This document shows positions 46,767 to 58,464 of a stretch of DNA of 64,000 nt, piece after piece. The notes beneath the pieces were generated by a model. It was not told the origin of the DNA, made no database searches, and was given only the letters and a program-made list of their open reading frames with translations. Both the position numbers and the translations under genes were made by a program. The stretch covers positions 478,079,655 through 478,143,654 of the forward strand of contig CM062808.1 in assembly GCA_031772625.1 (NCBI GenBank), written 5' to 3'. Each line of letters starts with the position of its first letter. The stretch's first letter is position 1. This stretch comes from Pinus tabuliformis. Taxonomy: Eukaryota > Streptophyta > Pinopsida > Pinales > Pinaceae.

Positions 46767-47652
46767 TGTTATGAAACCAGCTCAAAAAAAGATAGAAAAG
46801 ATAGATCAACACCTTAGAAATAAGCCTCTTTGAGGGGGCAACCTCCTTTACATTACACAAATGAAAAATTCTTAGATGATTCAAATGACAAAACCTCCTT
46901 TCTATATATAAGAGTCTACGGGGTCACAATATAAACAAGCCGACCTAACAATAATAATATAACGGCACAAAAATAACAATAGAGGGATTCTATCGGGCAC
47001 AATAATAACAATAAGGGATACAACGACAATAGTAATGGGGGGATCACTAATATTATTGATCCGAATTGGATCCATGAAAATTATCAAAGTTCTATGACTG
47101 TATCAAATCAGGATAGACTTCAGAAACTTGTGAATAAAGAGCTATCAGGAAGGACCTCTGGACAGTGGCAGTTTGTAGCCAGCAAGGAATGACGAGGACC
47201 TCGATCAAAGCACGCTGACCGAGGCCCATGGAGACCGCGCAGGGCGCAAACTAGAAGTTAGGAAGTCTAGATCGGAAAACGAAGGCCGTTTCTGATGCGC
47301 GATTAGCAAAACCCCTCGAAATGGAAAGGCCTCGAGCGCTCGGTCACAAGGGAAGCCGAAAACCGTGGGAAAAGCGGTAAAAGCGAAAGGCGGGTCCTGC
47401 GCTCCAAAACCGGCAGAATATCAGAGGCGCGTTGGGCGGTAAGCGAAATTGTCAGGAGACCCAGTGATGCCATACAGTGAATGACGCATGTCTGGCAGAT
47501 GAGAGAGAAAACCGCTCTCATCGCGAGCTAACGTCCAAGCAAGTCAACTGCACGATAAGAGCGAACACTGTAGGATCTGGGGGCTCCAGATCTAACGGTG
47601 GAGATTGCTTCCGATGGGGAACTGGATCTGGAGGGAGAATTAAGCTGCGACT

Positions 47653-47660
47653 TATAAAAG
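47653..47660 (+). promoter_or_regulatory. TATA box of the element I 5' LTR
   Basis: TATAAAAG, about 600 bases into the LTR. The same motif is at 57580-57587 in the 3' LTR. It is the likely LTR promoter. Confidence 0.5.
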
Positions 47661-48269
47661 TCTGAAGTCTGATTTGGCTGCTGAGCTGGCGGATGAATCA
47701 TTACACAGCGTAACTGAAATACCAAACCGTTTGAGGAAGAGCTGGCGCAGTTTGTGAGAGGACAAGTGGCCACTTCCTTGTGAGACATTACACAATGGCG
47801 ATGACGCAGAGGTAGGGAACTCCAAGCAAACAGCAGCAGGCGATCCGAAGGGGCAGAAGAGGAAGCGAACAATCATGATACAATTTAGCTTAAGCCATGA
47901 ATAGAACAGAGAACAAAGGAGAACAGAGCGAGAAAGAGAACAGTGAAGAAGAAAAAGCAAGAAGTAGAAAATAGAGAGCCGAGCTGACCTAAGGCAACAT
48001 CGAGCAGACAAAAGGATTGAGAGGTTCAAGCAATTCCCAGTGAGGATATCTGTCAGGAACTGAGTACCAAATTGGACTCACCCCATCAAGACCAGTTGAG
48101 GTCAAGTCTTGGTAAGGAAGAGTCTGTGCACTCTAGTGGCTTGGGGAATCCAAGAACCACCCTACTAAGCATTATCTGTTTTAGGAGACTCAAATTGAGC
48201 TCCTCATTGTAAAAACTCTGCTTTAAAGACACAATAAGAAAAGGCCACCATTGAAAGCTGGATCAGAGA

Positions 48270-49394
48270 TGTAGAAATTTTGAATAATATGACACTTATT
48301 CACAGAGATTATCCCGATTATACACTATTGCGAAATACATGCATAATACATTACCTCCTCTACATTGATCATCAATTTTGCGGAATTAAAAACAATGAAA
48401 CATCAATCGCATGCACACATTAACACAGTATGTAACCCGGGGAAAGCATACAACTGAAAACCCCACACTATCTATATATTATAATGATTGAGAACATGTA
48501 ACAATACATAGTACAATACTCCTCATAAGTACTCAGTACTATCTCCACTTGTTACACACAAACTAGCTCAGATCTGATGCCTCAAATCTCCTCCACTGTT
48601 TGCCTACCTCCACTGCGCAATCCTGCATGAGAATAATGATGAATGGCTGATCCAAACTCGTATTTCCTTGGCTGAACCATGCAATCCTCATTGGAATTAC
48701 TCAATCCCATTGATTGTGCAAGATCTCATGCACAACTATAGTCACAACTGATAGCAATCTCAACCTCTAACACCTGTCTCCACTGAACTGTCCATGCACT
48801 GAGTTAACTGATGTATTCTTTAGTTGCTTTATGAGTTAATAATTAGTGAATTAATTAACAATTAATTCACATCACTCATCACTAGTGTATTTGCAGTTAA
48901 ACTAAATACAACTAGTTTAACCAAGTGTAACTGAACACAACTCCAACTCCTCAATCAACTCCACCAAAACTCAACCACTTGAGTTCTAACTGAAGTCCAC
49001 CATGCAATAGCTCAACTGACCCATAAGAAAAACATATTTCCTTTTGACAGCTGCATGTGCCACATCCGTAGCTCGAACTGAAGTGCTCCAAGAGGATAAG
49101 ATAATGTTTATAGTCCAAATATTATTATGAGCTAATAATATTCGACTGTTCTATTTTTAGCCTGGCAGTCTAAAAATAGAATCCGCCCATATGTCTAAAA
49201 ATAGAAGTCCATCTATTTTTACCAACATGACCAATCATCCACAAATAGCATCCTGCGACTCATAGACCATGATCCATATGTCTAAAAATAGACATAGTCT
49301 AAAAATAGACTTTGTGCCAAAAATAGCCTGCGGGCCCACTTATTGAAGGTGACTCCTTTCCACTAAGCTCCATCATCTTGTTGCATTTTCAACA
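48270..49394 (-). repeat. 3' LTR of element D
   Basis: 1125 bp from TGTAGAAATTTTG to TTTTCAACA, with purine tract GAGAGGGAG (minus strand) outside. It carries a cluster of CTAAAAATAG-type boxes at 49151-49326. Confidence 0.92.
49151..49326. promoter_or_regulatory. Cluster of CTAAAAATAG boxes in the D LTR
   Basis: Perfect CTA(A/T)5... boxes of the form CTAAAAATAG or its complement occur at 49151, 49170, 49195, 49282 and 49299, plus near matches at 49213 and 49317. They lie in the part of the LTR that precedes transcription on the minus strand. The form matches MEF2-like MADS-domain sites. Confidence 0.5.
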
Positions 49395-50087
49395 CTCCCT
49401 CTCAACAAGATATGGATTATCTGCAACCCCTTTCCTGCAACTTTGGAATGTTCTGCATGCAACACATTTGCCCGGTCCACTTGCTTCAACAACACTTGGA
49501 ACAAAAACACTCCCAACTGACCACTCTGTTGGGCTAGGAACATACTCTGATGCTAAAGCTCTACCTGCTGCTGAAAAGTGCTCCCTCTCTGACATCTGTG
49601 CTACTACAACATCTCCATGCATCTCGCACCATTTCACACCTCTCTGTGCCACCTAGCACTGTGCAAAACACTTGTGCCTCTCGCATTGCTGCAGCCTGCT
49701 AGCTATGCGCTGTCCTGGGATTCCCTACATTGTCGCTCTCTTTGCCGCTCCATCCGCATCTGTCTCTACCCAATCAGTCAGTTCCTGCTACTCCACATCG
49801 GGGCTCCCGTAGCAAGGTCTCATCCAAGAGGTTGGGTACCTCAAGAATCCTGCCCCTCCTCCTTGGGATGATCAATCCACATCACCCCACCTCCTACCTA
49901 GAGGTATGGCTGCATGCGATCCCTCAGCCCACCTGGCTCGAAGTTTCCCCCTACTGGAGGTCTCTGCATGAGTAGATGTCTCTACTCGATCTCCTCTCAG
50001 CTTCCCTTGTTGTGGCTGCTCCACAACCTCCTGAAGCTGCTGCACCAATCGTGGCTCCTCCACAATCGTCTGAGACTTCTTCTGGCT
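49395..50087 (-). other. 3' untranslated block of element D
   Basis: Noncoding. A stretch near 49800-49860 (GGGCTCCCGTAGCAAGGT, then GAGGTTGGGTACCTCAAG) is nearly the same as in element F (about 15970-16030) and, inverted, element A (about 1397-1455). Confidence 0.75.
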
Positions 50088-51393
50088 CTACATGTTGAGA
50101 GGTAATATATGCTCCCTCTCAACCACCAAGTCTCCATCAGTTGCCTCGCTGCTCAAGGCTTTACATGCATCTTGAACCTCAAGAGCATATAGGTTCTTGA
50201 CCGGTGAACCAATCTGCTTCACCTGTCTAGAGATGATGTGTCTAAGGAAAACCTTTCCCTTACTGAAGACTACATCACAGCCTCTGTCTTCCAGCATTGC
50301 GATCGACACCAAGTTTCTATTCAGTCCTGGTACATACTTGACATCAGTCAAGGTAAGGCGAGCTCCATGCTCCCTCTGAAAAATAACCGTGCCTACACCT
50401 GAGACACTATACTTCTCATCATTAGCCATCGCTATGAGTATCTGGAGATCTTTCTCCTCCAAAGTACTGAACAAACTCTTGTCACTGGTCATGTGGAAAG
50501 AAGCTCCACTGTTAAGAAACCAACCACTTCCCACCATGGATGAAACCATGCATGCGAAGAGTGTGAAATCCAACTCAAACTGTGAAGCAAGTCCCTCACC
50601 TTCATATCCTTCCTCGGATCCCTTCTTGGATTTCCTCTTTGGGCAATTAGTAGCAAAATGGCCCAACTCATGACAACGAAAGCATCTCACTTTCGATTTG
50701 TCACCCTTCTTCCCATCATTGGAAGAACTGGATTCGGAAAGAGAACCCTTCTCCTTCCCCTTCTTTGCTTTGGCAGCCAAAGCACAATTTTCTTCATCAG
50801 ATGCCTTTGATGAAGATCCGTCCCTGGTATTCCGCCTGATCTCCTCTTGCACAAGATCCGACCAAAGTCTCTCCCATCCTGGCAATTTCTCCCGACCATT
50901 GACAGAGTCTTGATAGGAATTCCAACTCTTCGGAAGACCAAGGAGAGCCAAGCTCACCAAGTCCTCATCATCAACAGTCACCCCCACACTTCCCAGCTCA
51001 TCCCGGCATTGGGTGAACTTCGTGAGATACCTGGGCATACTGTCTCCATTCTCACACTTAATGTTTTTGAGTTTATCCTTGAGTACCAACTTCCTCTAGT
51101 CGCTCTTTCATTGGAATAGATCTGTCAACGCTTTCCACATCAAGTATGGAGAAGCCTTTCCATGCAGGCTAGACACAATGTGATCCTTCACACCCTCCAA
51201 CAGAATCCTTTAACACTTTGGTGTCTTCTTTTGCCAAACCTCAATGTGAGTAGCATCAGTTGGCTTTGGGACCTCAACCTCTATGAACTCCTTCAACCCA
51301 TTGTCATCTAACACCACCTCCATCCTGTCTTTCCATGCAATATAATTCGAGTTGCCCTCAAGAGCATACTCCAATCACAATCCGTTGAAAGAC
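50088..51393 (-). pseudogene. Gag-protease of element D, protease active site lost
   Basis: The open part 50088-51089 (333 codons) holds the second half of gag, a complete zinc knuckle (CFRCHELGHFATNC, near residues 137-150) and the protease region, ending in the pre-integrase part. The protease motif reads LNSGASFHMT where DSGAS is expected, so the catalytic Asp is Asn. The gag N-terminus (NSNYIAWKDRMEVVL, LLEGVKDHIV) continues upstream to 51393 with about four stops, one a TAG in place of glutamine in SDQRKL. Integrase and polymerase are deleted downstream. Confidence 0.85.
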
Positions 51394-51643
51394 ATTTCAA
51401 CTTTGACACCAAGAAAACACTGTTGCAAATTCGAATTCCACCAGCTCAAAACTCAACCGCCTCTGATCTAAAATTCGTGAGAACAAAGTATTTCTCGTAC
51501 AGAGATTGACTGTATGTGCTTTTACCAGATATCTCACCTTCCAAAAGAAGGATGAATCCAAAGGCTACCTGGCCCGATTACAGACTCTCCATGAAGAAAT
51601 AAAATGTAAACACTTTCTTAATACTAGATCTGATGATCAACTC

Positions 51644-51655
51644 TGCTCTAATACC
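51644..51655 (-). other. Primer binding site of element D
   Basis: Minus-strand TGGTATTAGAGC, one change (C to T) from the initiator tRNA-Met site. The same change occurs in host element I. Confidence 0.88.
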
Positions 51656-52783
51656 ATGTAGAAATTTTGAATAATATGACACTTATTCACAGAGATTATC
51701 CCGATTATACACTATTGCGGAATACATGCATAATACACAACCTCCTCTACGTTGATCTTCGATTTTGCGGAATTAAAAACACTGAAACATCAATCGCATG
51801 CGCACATTAACACAGTATGTAACCCGGGGAAAGCATACAGCTGAAAACCCCACACTATCTGTATATTATAATGATTGAGAACATGTAACAATACATAGTA
51901 CAATACTCCTCATAAGTACTCAGTACTAACTCCACTTGTTACACAAAAACTAGCTCAGATCTGATGCCTCAAATCTCCTCCACTGTTTGCCTGCCTCCAC
52001 TACGCAATCCTACATGAGAATAATGATGAATGGCTGATCCAAACTCGTATTCCTTGGCTGAACCACACAATCCTCATTGGCATTACTCAATCCCATTGAT
52101 TGTGCAAGATCTCATGCACAACTATAGTCACAACTGATAGAAATCTCAACCTCTAACACCTGTCTCCACTGAACTATCCATGCACTGAGTTAATTGATGT
52201 ATTCTTTAGTTGCTTTATGAGTTAATAATTAGTGAATTAATTAACAATTAATTCACATCACTCATCACTAGTGTATTTGCAGTTAGACTAAATACAACTA
52301 GTTTAACCAAGTCAAATTGACCACAACTCCATCAACTCCTCAATCAACTCCACCAAAACTCAACCACTTGAGTTCTAACTGAAGTCCACCATGCAATAGC
52401 TCAACCGACCCATAAGAAAAGCGTATTTCCTTCTGACAGCTGCATGTGCCACATCCGTAGCTCGAACTGAAGTGCTCCAAGAGGATAAGATAATGTTTAT
52501 AGTCCAAATATTATTATGAGCTAATAATATTCGACTGTTCTATTTTTATCCTGGCAGTCTAAAAATAGAATCCGCCCATATGTCTAAAAATAGAAGTCCA
52601 TCTATTTTTACCAACATGACCAATCATCCACAAATAGCATCTTGCAACTCATAGACCACGATCCATATGTCTAAAAATAGACATAGTCTAAAAATAGACT
52701 TTGTGCCAAAAATAGCTTGCGGGCCCACTTAGTGAAGGTGACTCCTTTCCACTAAGCTCCATCATCTTGTTGCATTTTCAAAA
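51656..52783 (-). repeat. 5' LTR of element D
   Basis: 1128 bp, the partner of 48270-49394. Its last bases are CAAAA instead of CAACA. The CTAAAAATAG cluster recurs at 52540-52715. Confidence 0.92.
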
Positions 52784-53012
52784 AGAGACGTAGCCCAGGA
52801 GAATTGGGTGAACTCCTTATTAATTTGTTGTGTTCTTGCATTTGCTTACTGTGTTTCTTATACTGTTTTCCATTATCCGGTGTCTATGTATTTTGCAATC
52901 TGATCGATTCGTTGCCTAAGATAACATAGACACACACCAGCACATGAGTCTGTAATACCTTCATTCATTAATTAATTAACTGAGATCACTCACGAGTGAT
53001 TTTCAGATCAAG

Positions 53013-53024
53013 TGGTATTAGAGC
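53013..53024 (+). other. Primer binding site of element I
   Basis: TGGTATTAGAGC, two bases after the LTR; eleven of twelve bases match initiator tRNA-Met. Confidence 0.88.
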
Positions 53025-53071
53025 TTTAGGCTGTTAAGGTTAGACAATCTTGTGTTGGATTTAGTTGTTGA

Positions 53072-54226
53072 ATGCTAACTAGATCAAAGCTCAAATTAGG
53101 AGAAGGAGAGTTGGTCGAAACTAATCCTGAAATTGGGAGAATCTATCCTTGGAAGACATTGTCAGAAGAAAGTTCTATGGGGCCAGACCCTCAATTCATA
53201 GATAGTTTTCTAGCCATAAAGTCCATGGTAGAGGAAATGTATAGGGACTTTAGAAAACACAAAGATGAAGATTCATCAGTCTCCAAACAAGACAAAGGAG
53301 AAGATGAGTCTCACTTCCATGACCACTCAAAAGGCAAAGAGATAGAGGAAAGCTTTCCCACACCTCCTAATAGCCCTGAACATAAAAAGAAGGCATCTTT
53401 GATTAAACTAGATGTTAAATTTGATTTACCTATATATGATGGAGAGTTGAATGCAGAAAAGCTGGACTATTGGATTAGACAAATTGATGTTTATTGCAGA
53501 GTGCAGAGTATCGACTCAGACAAGTGCAAGATTTAGCTGGCAAGCCTACGCCTTGGAGGCACTGCCTTGGTTTGGTGGGAAGGCAGGACCCAAGCTAACC
53601 TGAAGAGACATGGTAAGACTATCTCTTTCTGGAGTGAATTTGTTTCTGCAATCAAAAAACAATTCTATCCATTGGTCTACATGCAGCAAGCCATGATGAG
53701 CTGGCAAACTCTTCGATAGTTGAAAGGGCAAAGTGTACAAGGATACACTCAAGAATTTAGAAAGAGAGCATTGATTCTAGGAATCTCATTAGACTCACCT
53801 GAGACTCTGTTGAAGTACATCGGTGGTCTACACAGCTACATGAGGCACACTATCCTCATGTTTAATCCCACTAGTATAGATGAGGTATATGTACAAGCTA
53901 CTCATCTAGAAGCTAGAGGAAAGAATGGAAGTCCAGAAGTTGGGGGATCATCCCAACCCACTGCAAGCAAGAATAAGGAGAAAAGAAAGAAGAAATGGAA
54001 AGCAAGGAAGGCTAACACTGCACAGAAAAACAAGGCTTCATGCACTCACTGTAAAAAGGATGGGCATGATGATGAGCATTGTTGGATTTTGCATCCGGAG
54101 CTGAGACCTAAGAAGTTTGAGGGCAAGAAGAAGAAGACTGCTGCAACTATTCAGAAAGATTTGGGGTCAGACTTAGGAGATGAAACAACCATTGCAGCCA
54201 CAGGTATAAGAGGTTGTCTGCTTTAG
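53072..54226 (+). pseudogene. Gag of element I, two amber stops
   Basis: One frame of about 384 codons, with TAG at 53534-53536 and about 53717-53719, both where glutamine is expected (KI*LASLRLGG and LR*LKGQSVQ). The N-terminal 120 residues are charged; the gag core has PIYDGELNAEKLDYWIRQ and TALVWWEG. A basic region (KNKEKRKKKWKARK) precedes a knuckle-like CTHCKKDGHDDEHCW. Gag would assemble the particle and bind element RNA. The frame ends just where the protease should begin. Confidence 0.8.
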
Positions 54227-56037
54227 AGAATGCAAAAATCAAGAAGCAGGTGCAGGAGTTGCTCGAGAAAGGGTTCATTAGACCTAGCACATCACCATGT
54301 GGGTCACCAATAATTTTGGTGAGAAAGAAAGATGGCTCGTGGAGAATGTGCATTGATTACCGAGCACTGAATAAGATAACAATCAAAAATCGTTATCCTC
54401 TTCCTCACATAGGTGATCTTTTAGATCAATTGAAAGAAGCTATTTATTTTTCCAAGTTATACTTGCATAGTGGATACCATCAGGTCAGAGTTGCAGAACA
54501 AGATGCATGGAAGACTAGTTTCAAAACAAAGCAGGGATTGTATGAGTGGCTGGTTATGCCTTTTGGCTTGACTAATGCTCCTGCTACTTTCATGAGATTA
54601 ATGAATGATGTACTCAGACCTTTTTTTGATGATTTTTTTATTGTGTATCTGGATGACATTATGATATTTAGCAAAACATGGGAAGAACACTCAAAGCATG
54701 TTAAGCAGACACTAGATGTTTTTAAAAGAGAAAAAATTCATGTTAAACTCTCAAAATGTGAATTTGGCAAAACATCTTTGAATTATTTGGGTCATATAGT
54801 AGGGGGTGGTGAATTGAAGATAGATCCCTCTAAGGTGGCAGTCATTGTAAATTGGCCTAAACCCAAATCTGCTACAGAAGTTAGAAGCTTCTTAGGAGTA
54901 GCACAATATTGGAGAAAGTTCATTTCCAACTTCTCCTTAATTGTAGCTCCCTTACATGCTTTAACAGGATTGAACAAGGTGTTTCAGTGGGGAGGCAAAC
55001 AGCAGAAAGCTTTCGACACCTTGAAAGAAAAGATTAATACAACACCTGTACTAGCACTGCCTAATCTTCAAAGACCATTTAAGATCCAAACAGATGCTAG
55101 TGACTATTCCATGGGAGCAGTGTTGACACAACACGGTAAACCCATATGTTATCATTCTAAGAAATTTAATTCTGCAGTAGTTAACTATCCTACATATGAT
55201 AAAGAATTGTATGCATTAGTACATAGTGTGAAAAAGTGGAAACATTACTTAATGGGCAAAGAGACAGTAATACATATTGATCATCAACCACTTCAATATC
55301 TACACTCCCAAACTAAGTTGCAGCAATCAAGACATTATAGATGGATGGGGTTTCTACAACAGTTTCATTCAGTCATCAGATATAAAAAGGGCATACACAA
55401 TAAAGTTGCAGATATGTTATCTAGACCCATTATAAATGCATCTACTATACTTAAGCATAATTCTGTGTTACATGAGAGTTACATTGAACAATATGCTCAA
55501 GATATAGACTTTAAGGATGTATATGCAACTTTAAGTCAAAGAAAACGAGTAGAAGAATTGGATTATCATATAAAGGACCGACTCTTATATCATTGTGGGA
55601 AGTTATGCATTCCACAAACTGAAAGAGTAAAGATAATTCGAGAAGCACACACTTCTCTAATATCAAGTCACTTTGGGGTAAGTAAAACAGTTGCACAACT
55701 GCAAAGATTTTGTTATTGCCCAAAAATGAACAAGACAGTTTCTAGATATGTAAGAGGGTGTACTATGTGTGCTAATGGCAAGCCCAACAACAGAAAACTA
55801 GGCTTGTACACTCGATTACCAGTTCCTTCTCACCCTTGGGAAAGTGTTTCCATGGATTTTGTTGGAGGACTACCTAAATCTAGGAAAGGTCATGATTATC
55901 TGTATGTTGTTTTGGATCAGTTCGGAAAAATGTGTATTTTGATACCTTGTAATAAACAGATTACAGCTAAACAAACTACAAAACCGTTCTTTCAACATGT
56001 ATGGTTCATTTGGATTACCCACTTCCATTGTATCTGA
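54214..56037 (+). pseudogene. Pol of element I: reverse transcriptase, RNase H, integrase start
   Basis: 607 open codons. The reverse transcriptase starts near ENAKIKKQVQELLEKGFIRPS, with no protease before it. Motif A reads FSKLYLHSGYHQ where FSKLDLRSGYHQ is usual, so the catalytic Asp is Tyr. The Asp pair YLDDIMIF is intact. RNase H has QTDASDYSMG, YDKELYAL and HIDHQPLQYL. Integrase starts with the HHCC region (HFGVSKTV, CTMCANG) and the first catalytic Asp in SMDFVGGLPKS. The frame then slips near 56000. Polymerase activity should be absent. Confidence 0.87.
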
Positions 56038-56053
56038 TTGAGACACCCGATTT

Positions 56054-56917
56054 GTGGGGAAGTTTTGGTCAAGTCTATGGGAACTGATGGATACCAAACT
56101 GAAGAAAAGCACAGCTTTTCATCCAGAAACCAATGGCCAGACCGAAGTAGTCAACAGGGCAGTGATCCAGTTGCTCAGGGGATATTGTAGCAAGCATCCT
56201 AAGCTTTGGGATGAACATTTATGCTATGTGCAGCATGCTTACAACAGAGCAAAACATTCTTCTACACAGAGATCTCCTTTTGAGACCTGTTTTGGTTTCA
56301 CACCAAGGTCTCCTTTGGATTTTGTCTTTGGTAAAGACACCACAATTGAGGGACACAGTGATGTGGACAGGGCAACTAGGTTCATTGAACAAATCCAAGA
56401 GATCCACCAGGCAGTACAGGAACAGCTGGAAAAGAGCCAAGCCAAATACAAGGCAAGGCATGACAAGCATCGGATGGAGCATAGTTTCCAAGTTGGTGAC
56501 CAAGTCTGGCTGTATATCAGCAAGGACAGGATGCAAGGTGAAGGTAAAAAGCTAAAGCCTATCAGGTATGGACCTTTCAGGATACTTGAGAAAATTGGTG
56601 AGAATGCTTTTCACCTTGATCTACCAGCTTACATGCACATCTACTCAGTCGTGAATGCAGATTGCTTGAGATTGTTTGAACCTTCACTAATTGAGGATCC
56701 CGAAGAGCAGAGTCAATTGCCTTCTATTGATGACCTATTACCTGAATATCTTAATGAATTGCAGGAAGACACAATGCTGGATAGGAAGGTGAGGACGACA
56801 CACAGGGGAGATGTTGAGTACCTCATAGTTGGGCTCAAGGGTTCAAAGCTGAGCAGTGCAAAATGGATAGAGATTGGACAAGTGAGACAATTGTACCCTC
56901 ACTTAGTCGATGCTTGA
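56054..56917 (+). pseudogene. Integrase end and chromodomain-like tail of element I
   Basis: 287 open codons continuing integrase after a TGA near 56038, where arginine (CGA) is expected in VSDRDTRF. The catalytic Glu is in ETNGQTEVVNRA. The integrase tail includes KARHDKHRMEHSFQVGDQVW and YGPFRILEKIG. The last 60 residues (MLDRKVRTTHRGDVEYLIVGL, SAKWIEIGQV) look like a diverged chromodomain, which in this lineage guides insertion to certain chromatin. A purine tract and the 3' LTR follow at once. Confidence 0.82.
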
Positions 56918-56962
56918 AAACCAAATTTTGGTGGTCCAAAAGATTTTTCAGTGGGAAGGCCG

Positions 56963-58418
56963 TGATCCGAATTGGATCCATGAAAATTATCAAAGTTCTA
57001 TGACTGTATCAAATCAGGACAGACTTCAAAAACTTGTGAATAAAGAGCTATCAGGAAGGACCTCTGGACAGTGGCAGTTTGTAGCCAGCAAGGAACGACG
57101 AGGACCTTGGTCAAAGCGTGCTGACCGAGGCCCATGGAGACCACGCAGGGTGCAAACTAGCAGTTAGGAAGTTCGGATCAGAAAACGGAGGCCGTTTCTG
57201 ATGCGCGATTAGCGCTAATCGCGCATTGCTGGGAAAAACCCCTTGAAATGGAAAGTCCCCAAGTGATCGGTCACAAGGGAAGCAAAAAACCATGGGAAAA
57301 GCGCTAAAAGTGAAAGGCGGGTCCTACGCTCCAAAACTGGCTGAATATTGGAGGTGTGTTGGGCGATAAGCAGAATTGTCAGGAGACCCAGTGATGCCAT
57401 ACAACGAATGACGCGTGTCCGGTGGATGAGAGAGAAAATCGATCTCATCGCGGGCTAACATCCGAGCAAGTCAACTGCGCGATAAGAGTGAACACCGTAG
57501 GATCTGGGGGCTTCAGATCTAACGACGAAGATTGCGCCCAATGAGGAACTAGATCTGGAGGGAGAATTAAGCTGCGGCATATAAAAGTCTGAAGTCTGAT
57601 TTGACCACCAAGTTGGTGGATGAATCATTACACAGCGTAACCAAAATACCGAACCATTTGAGGAAGAGCTGGTGCAGTTCGTGAGAGGACAAGTGGCCAC
57701 TTCCTTGTGAGACGTTACATAGTGGAGATGATGCAAAGGCAGGGAACTCCAAGTGAACAACAGCAGGCGATTCGAAGGGGCGGAAGAGGAAGTGAATAGT
57801 TATGAGACAAATTGGCTTAAGCCATGAATAGAACAGAGAACAGAAGAGAATAGAGCGAGAAAGAGAACAGTGAAGAAGAAAAATCAAGAAGCAGAAAACA
57901 GAGAGCCAAGCTGACCTAAGGCAGCATCGAGCAGACAAAAGGCTTGAGAGGTTCAAGCAATTCCCAGTGAGGATATCTGTCGGGAACTAAGTACCAAATT
58001 GGACTCACCCCATCAAGACCAGTTGAGGTCAAGACTTGGTAAAGAAGAGTCTGTGCACTCTAGTGGCTTGGGGAATCCAAGAACCACCCTATTAAGAATT
58101 ATCTGTTTCAGGAGACTCAAATTGAGCTCCTCATTGTAAAAACTCTGCTTTAAAGACACAATAAGAAAAGGCCACCACTGAAAGCTGGACCGAAGACATA
58201 GCCAAGGAGAATTAGGTGAACTCCTTATTAATTTGTTGTGTTCTTGCATTTTCTTACTATGTTTCTCTTACTGTTTTCCATTATCCAGTGTCTATGTATT
58301 TTGAAATATGATCGATCCGTTGCCTAAGATAACATAGACATACACCAACACATGAGTCTGTAATACCTTCATTCATTAATTAATTAACTGAGATAACTCA
58401 CGAGTGATTTTCAGATCA
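56963..58418 (+). repeat. 3' LTR of element I
   Basis: 1456 bp from TGATCCGAATTGG to TTTTCAGATCA, then ATTAT. It carries a 26-bp perfect palindrome at 57201-57226 and a TATA box at 57580-57587. Confidence 0.92.
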
Positions 58419-58464
58419 ATTATCGGGACCTAACATGCCCCTCTCCTTCAAAAAAGTGTTTTCC

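Larger units (their letters stand above)
48270..52783 (-). mobile_element. Copia element D, gag-protease only, inside element I
   Basis: LTRs 48270-49394 and 51656-52783, with AGAGA duplicated at both sides (48265-48269 and 52784-52788). The primer site touches the 5' LTR. The internal 2261 bases hold gag, a zinc knuckle, protease and the start of the pre-integrase region; integrase, reverse transcriptase and RNase H are missing. The 3' untranslated block is shared with elements A and F. It interrupts the 5' LTR of I and so is the youngest layer of the nest. Confidence 0.93.
47057..53010 (+). repeat. 5' LTR of element I, interrupted by element D
   Basis: Begins TGATCCGAATTGG and ends TTTTCAGATCA. 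The parts 47057-48269 and 52789-53010 match the 3' LTR 56963-58418 in order. Only one half of the palindrome present in the 3' LTR remains here, near 47294-47307. Confidence 0.9.
47057..58418 (+). mobile_element. Gypsy element I, inserted in the 3' LTR of H
   Basis: LTRs 47057-53010 (interrupted by element D; about 1435 bp without it) and 56963-58418 (1456 bp). ATTAT is duplicated at both sides (47052-47056 and 58419-58423). It carries a primer site, gag, reverse transcriptase, RNase H, integrase and a chromodomain-like end, but no protease. Several stops and a mutated polymerase residue make it inactive. Confidence 0.93.

Noticed and set aside
47303-48029. Minus-strand frames shared with 57215-57956
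   Set aside because: Both sets lie in the two LTRs of element I, antisense to its transcript; no motif.
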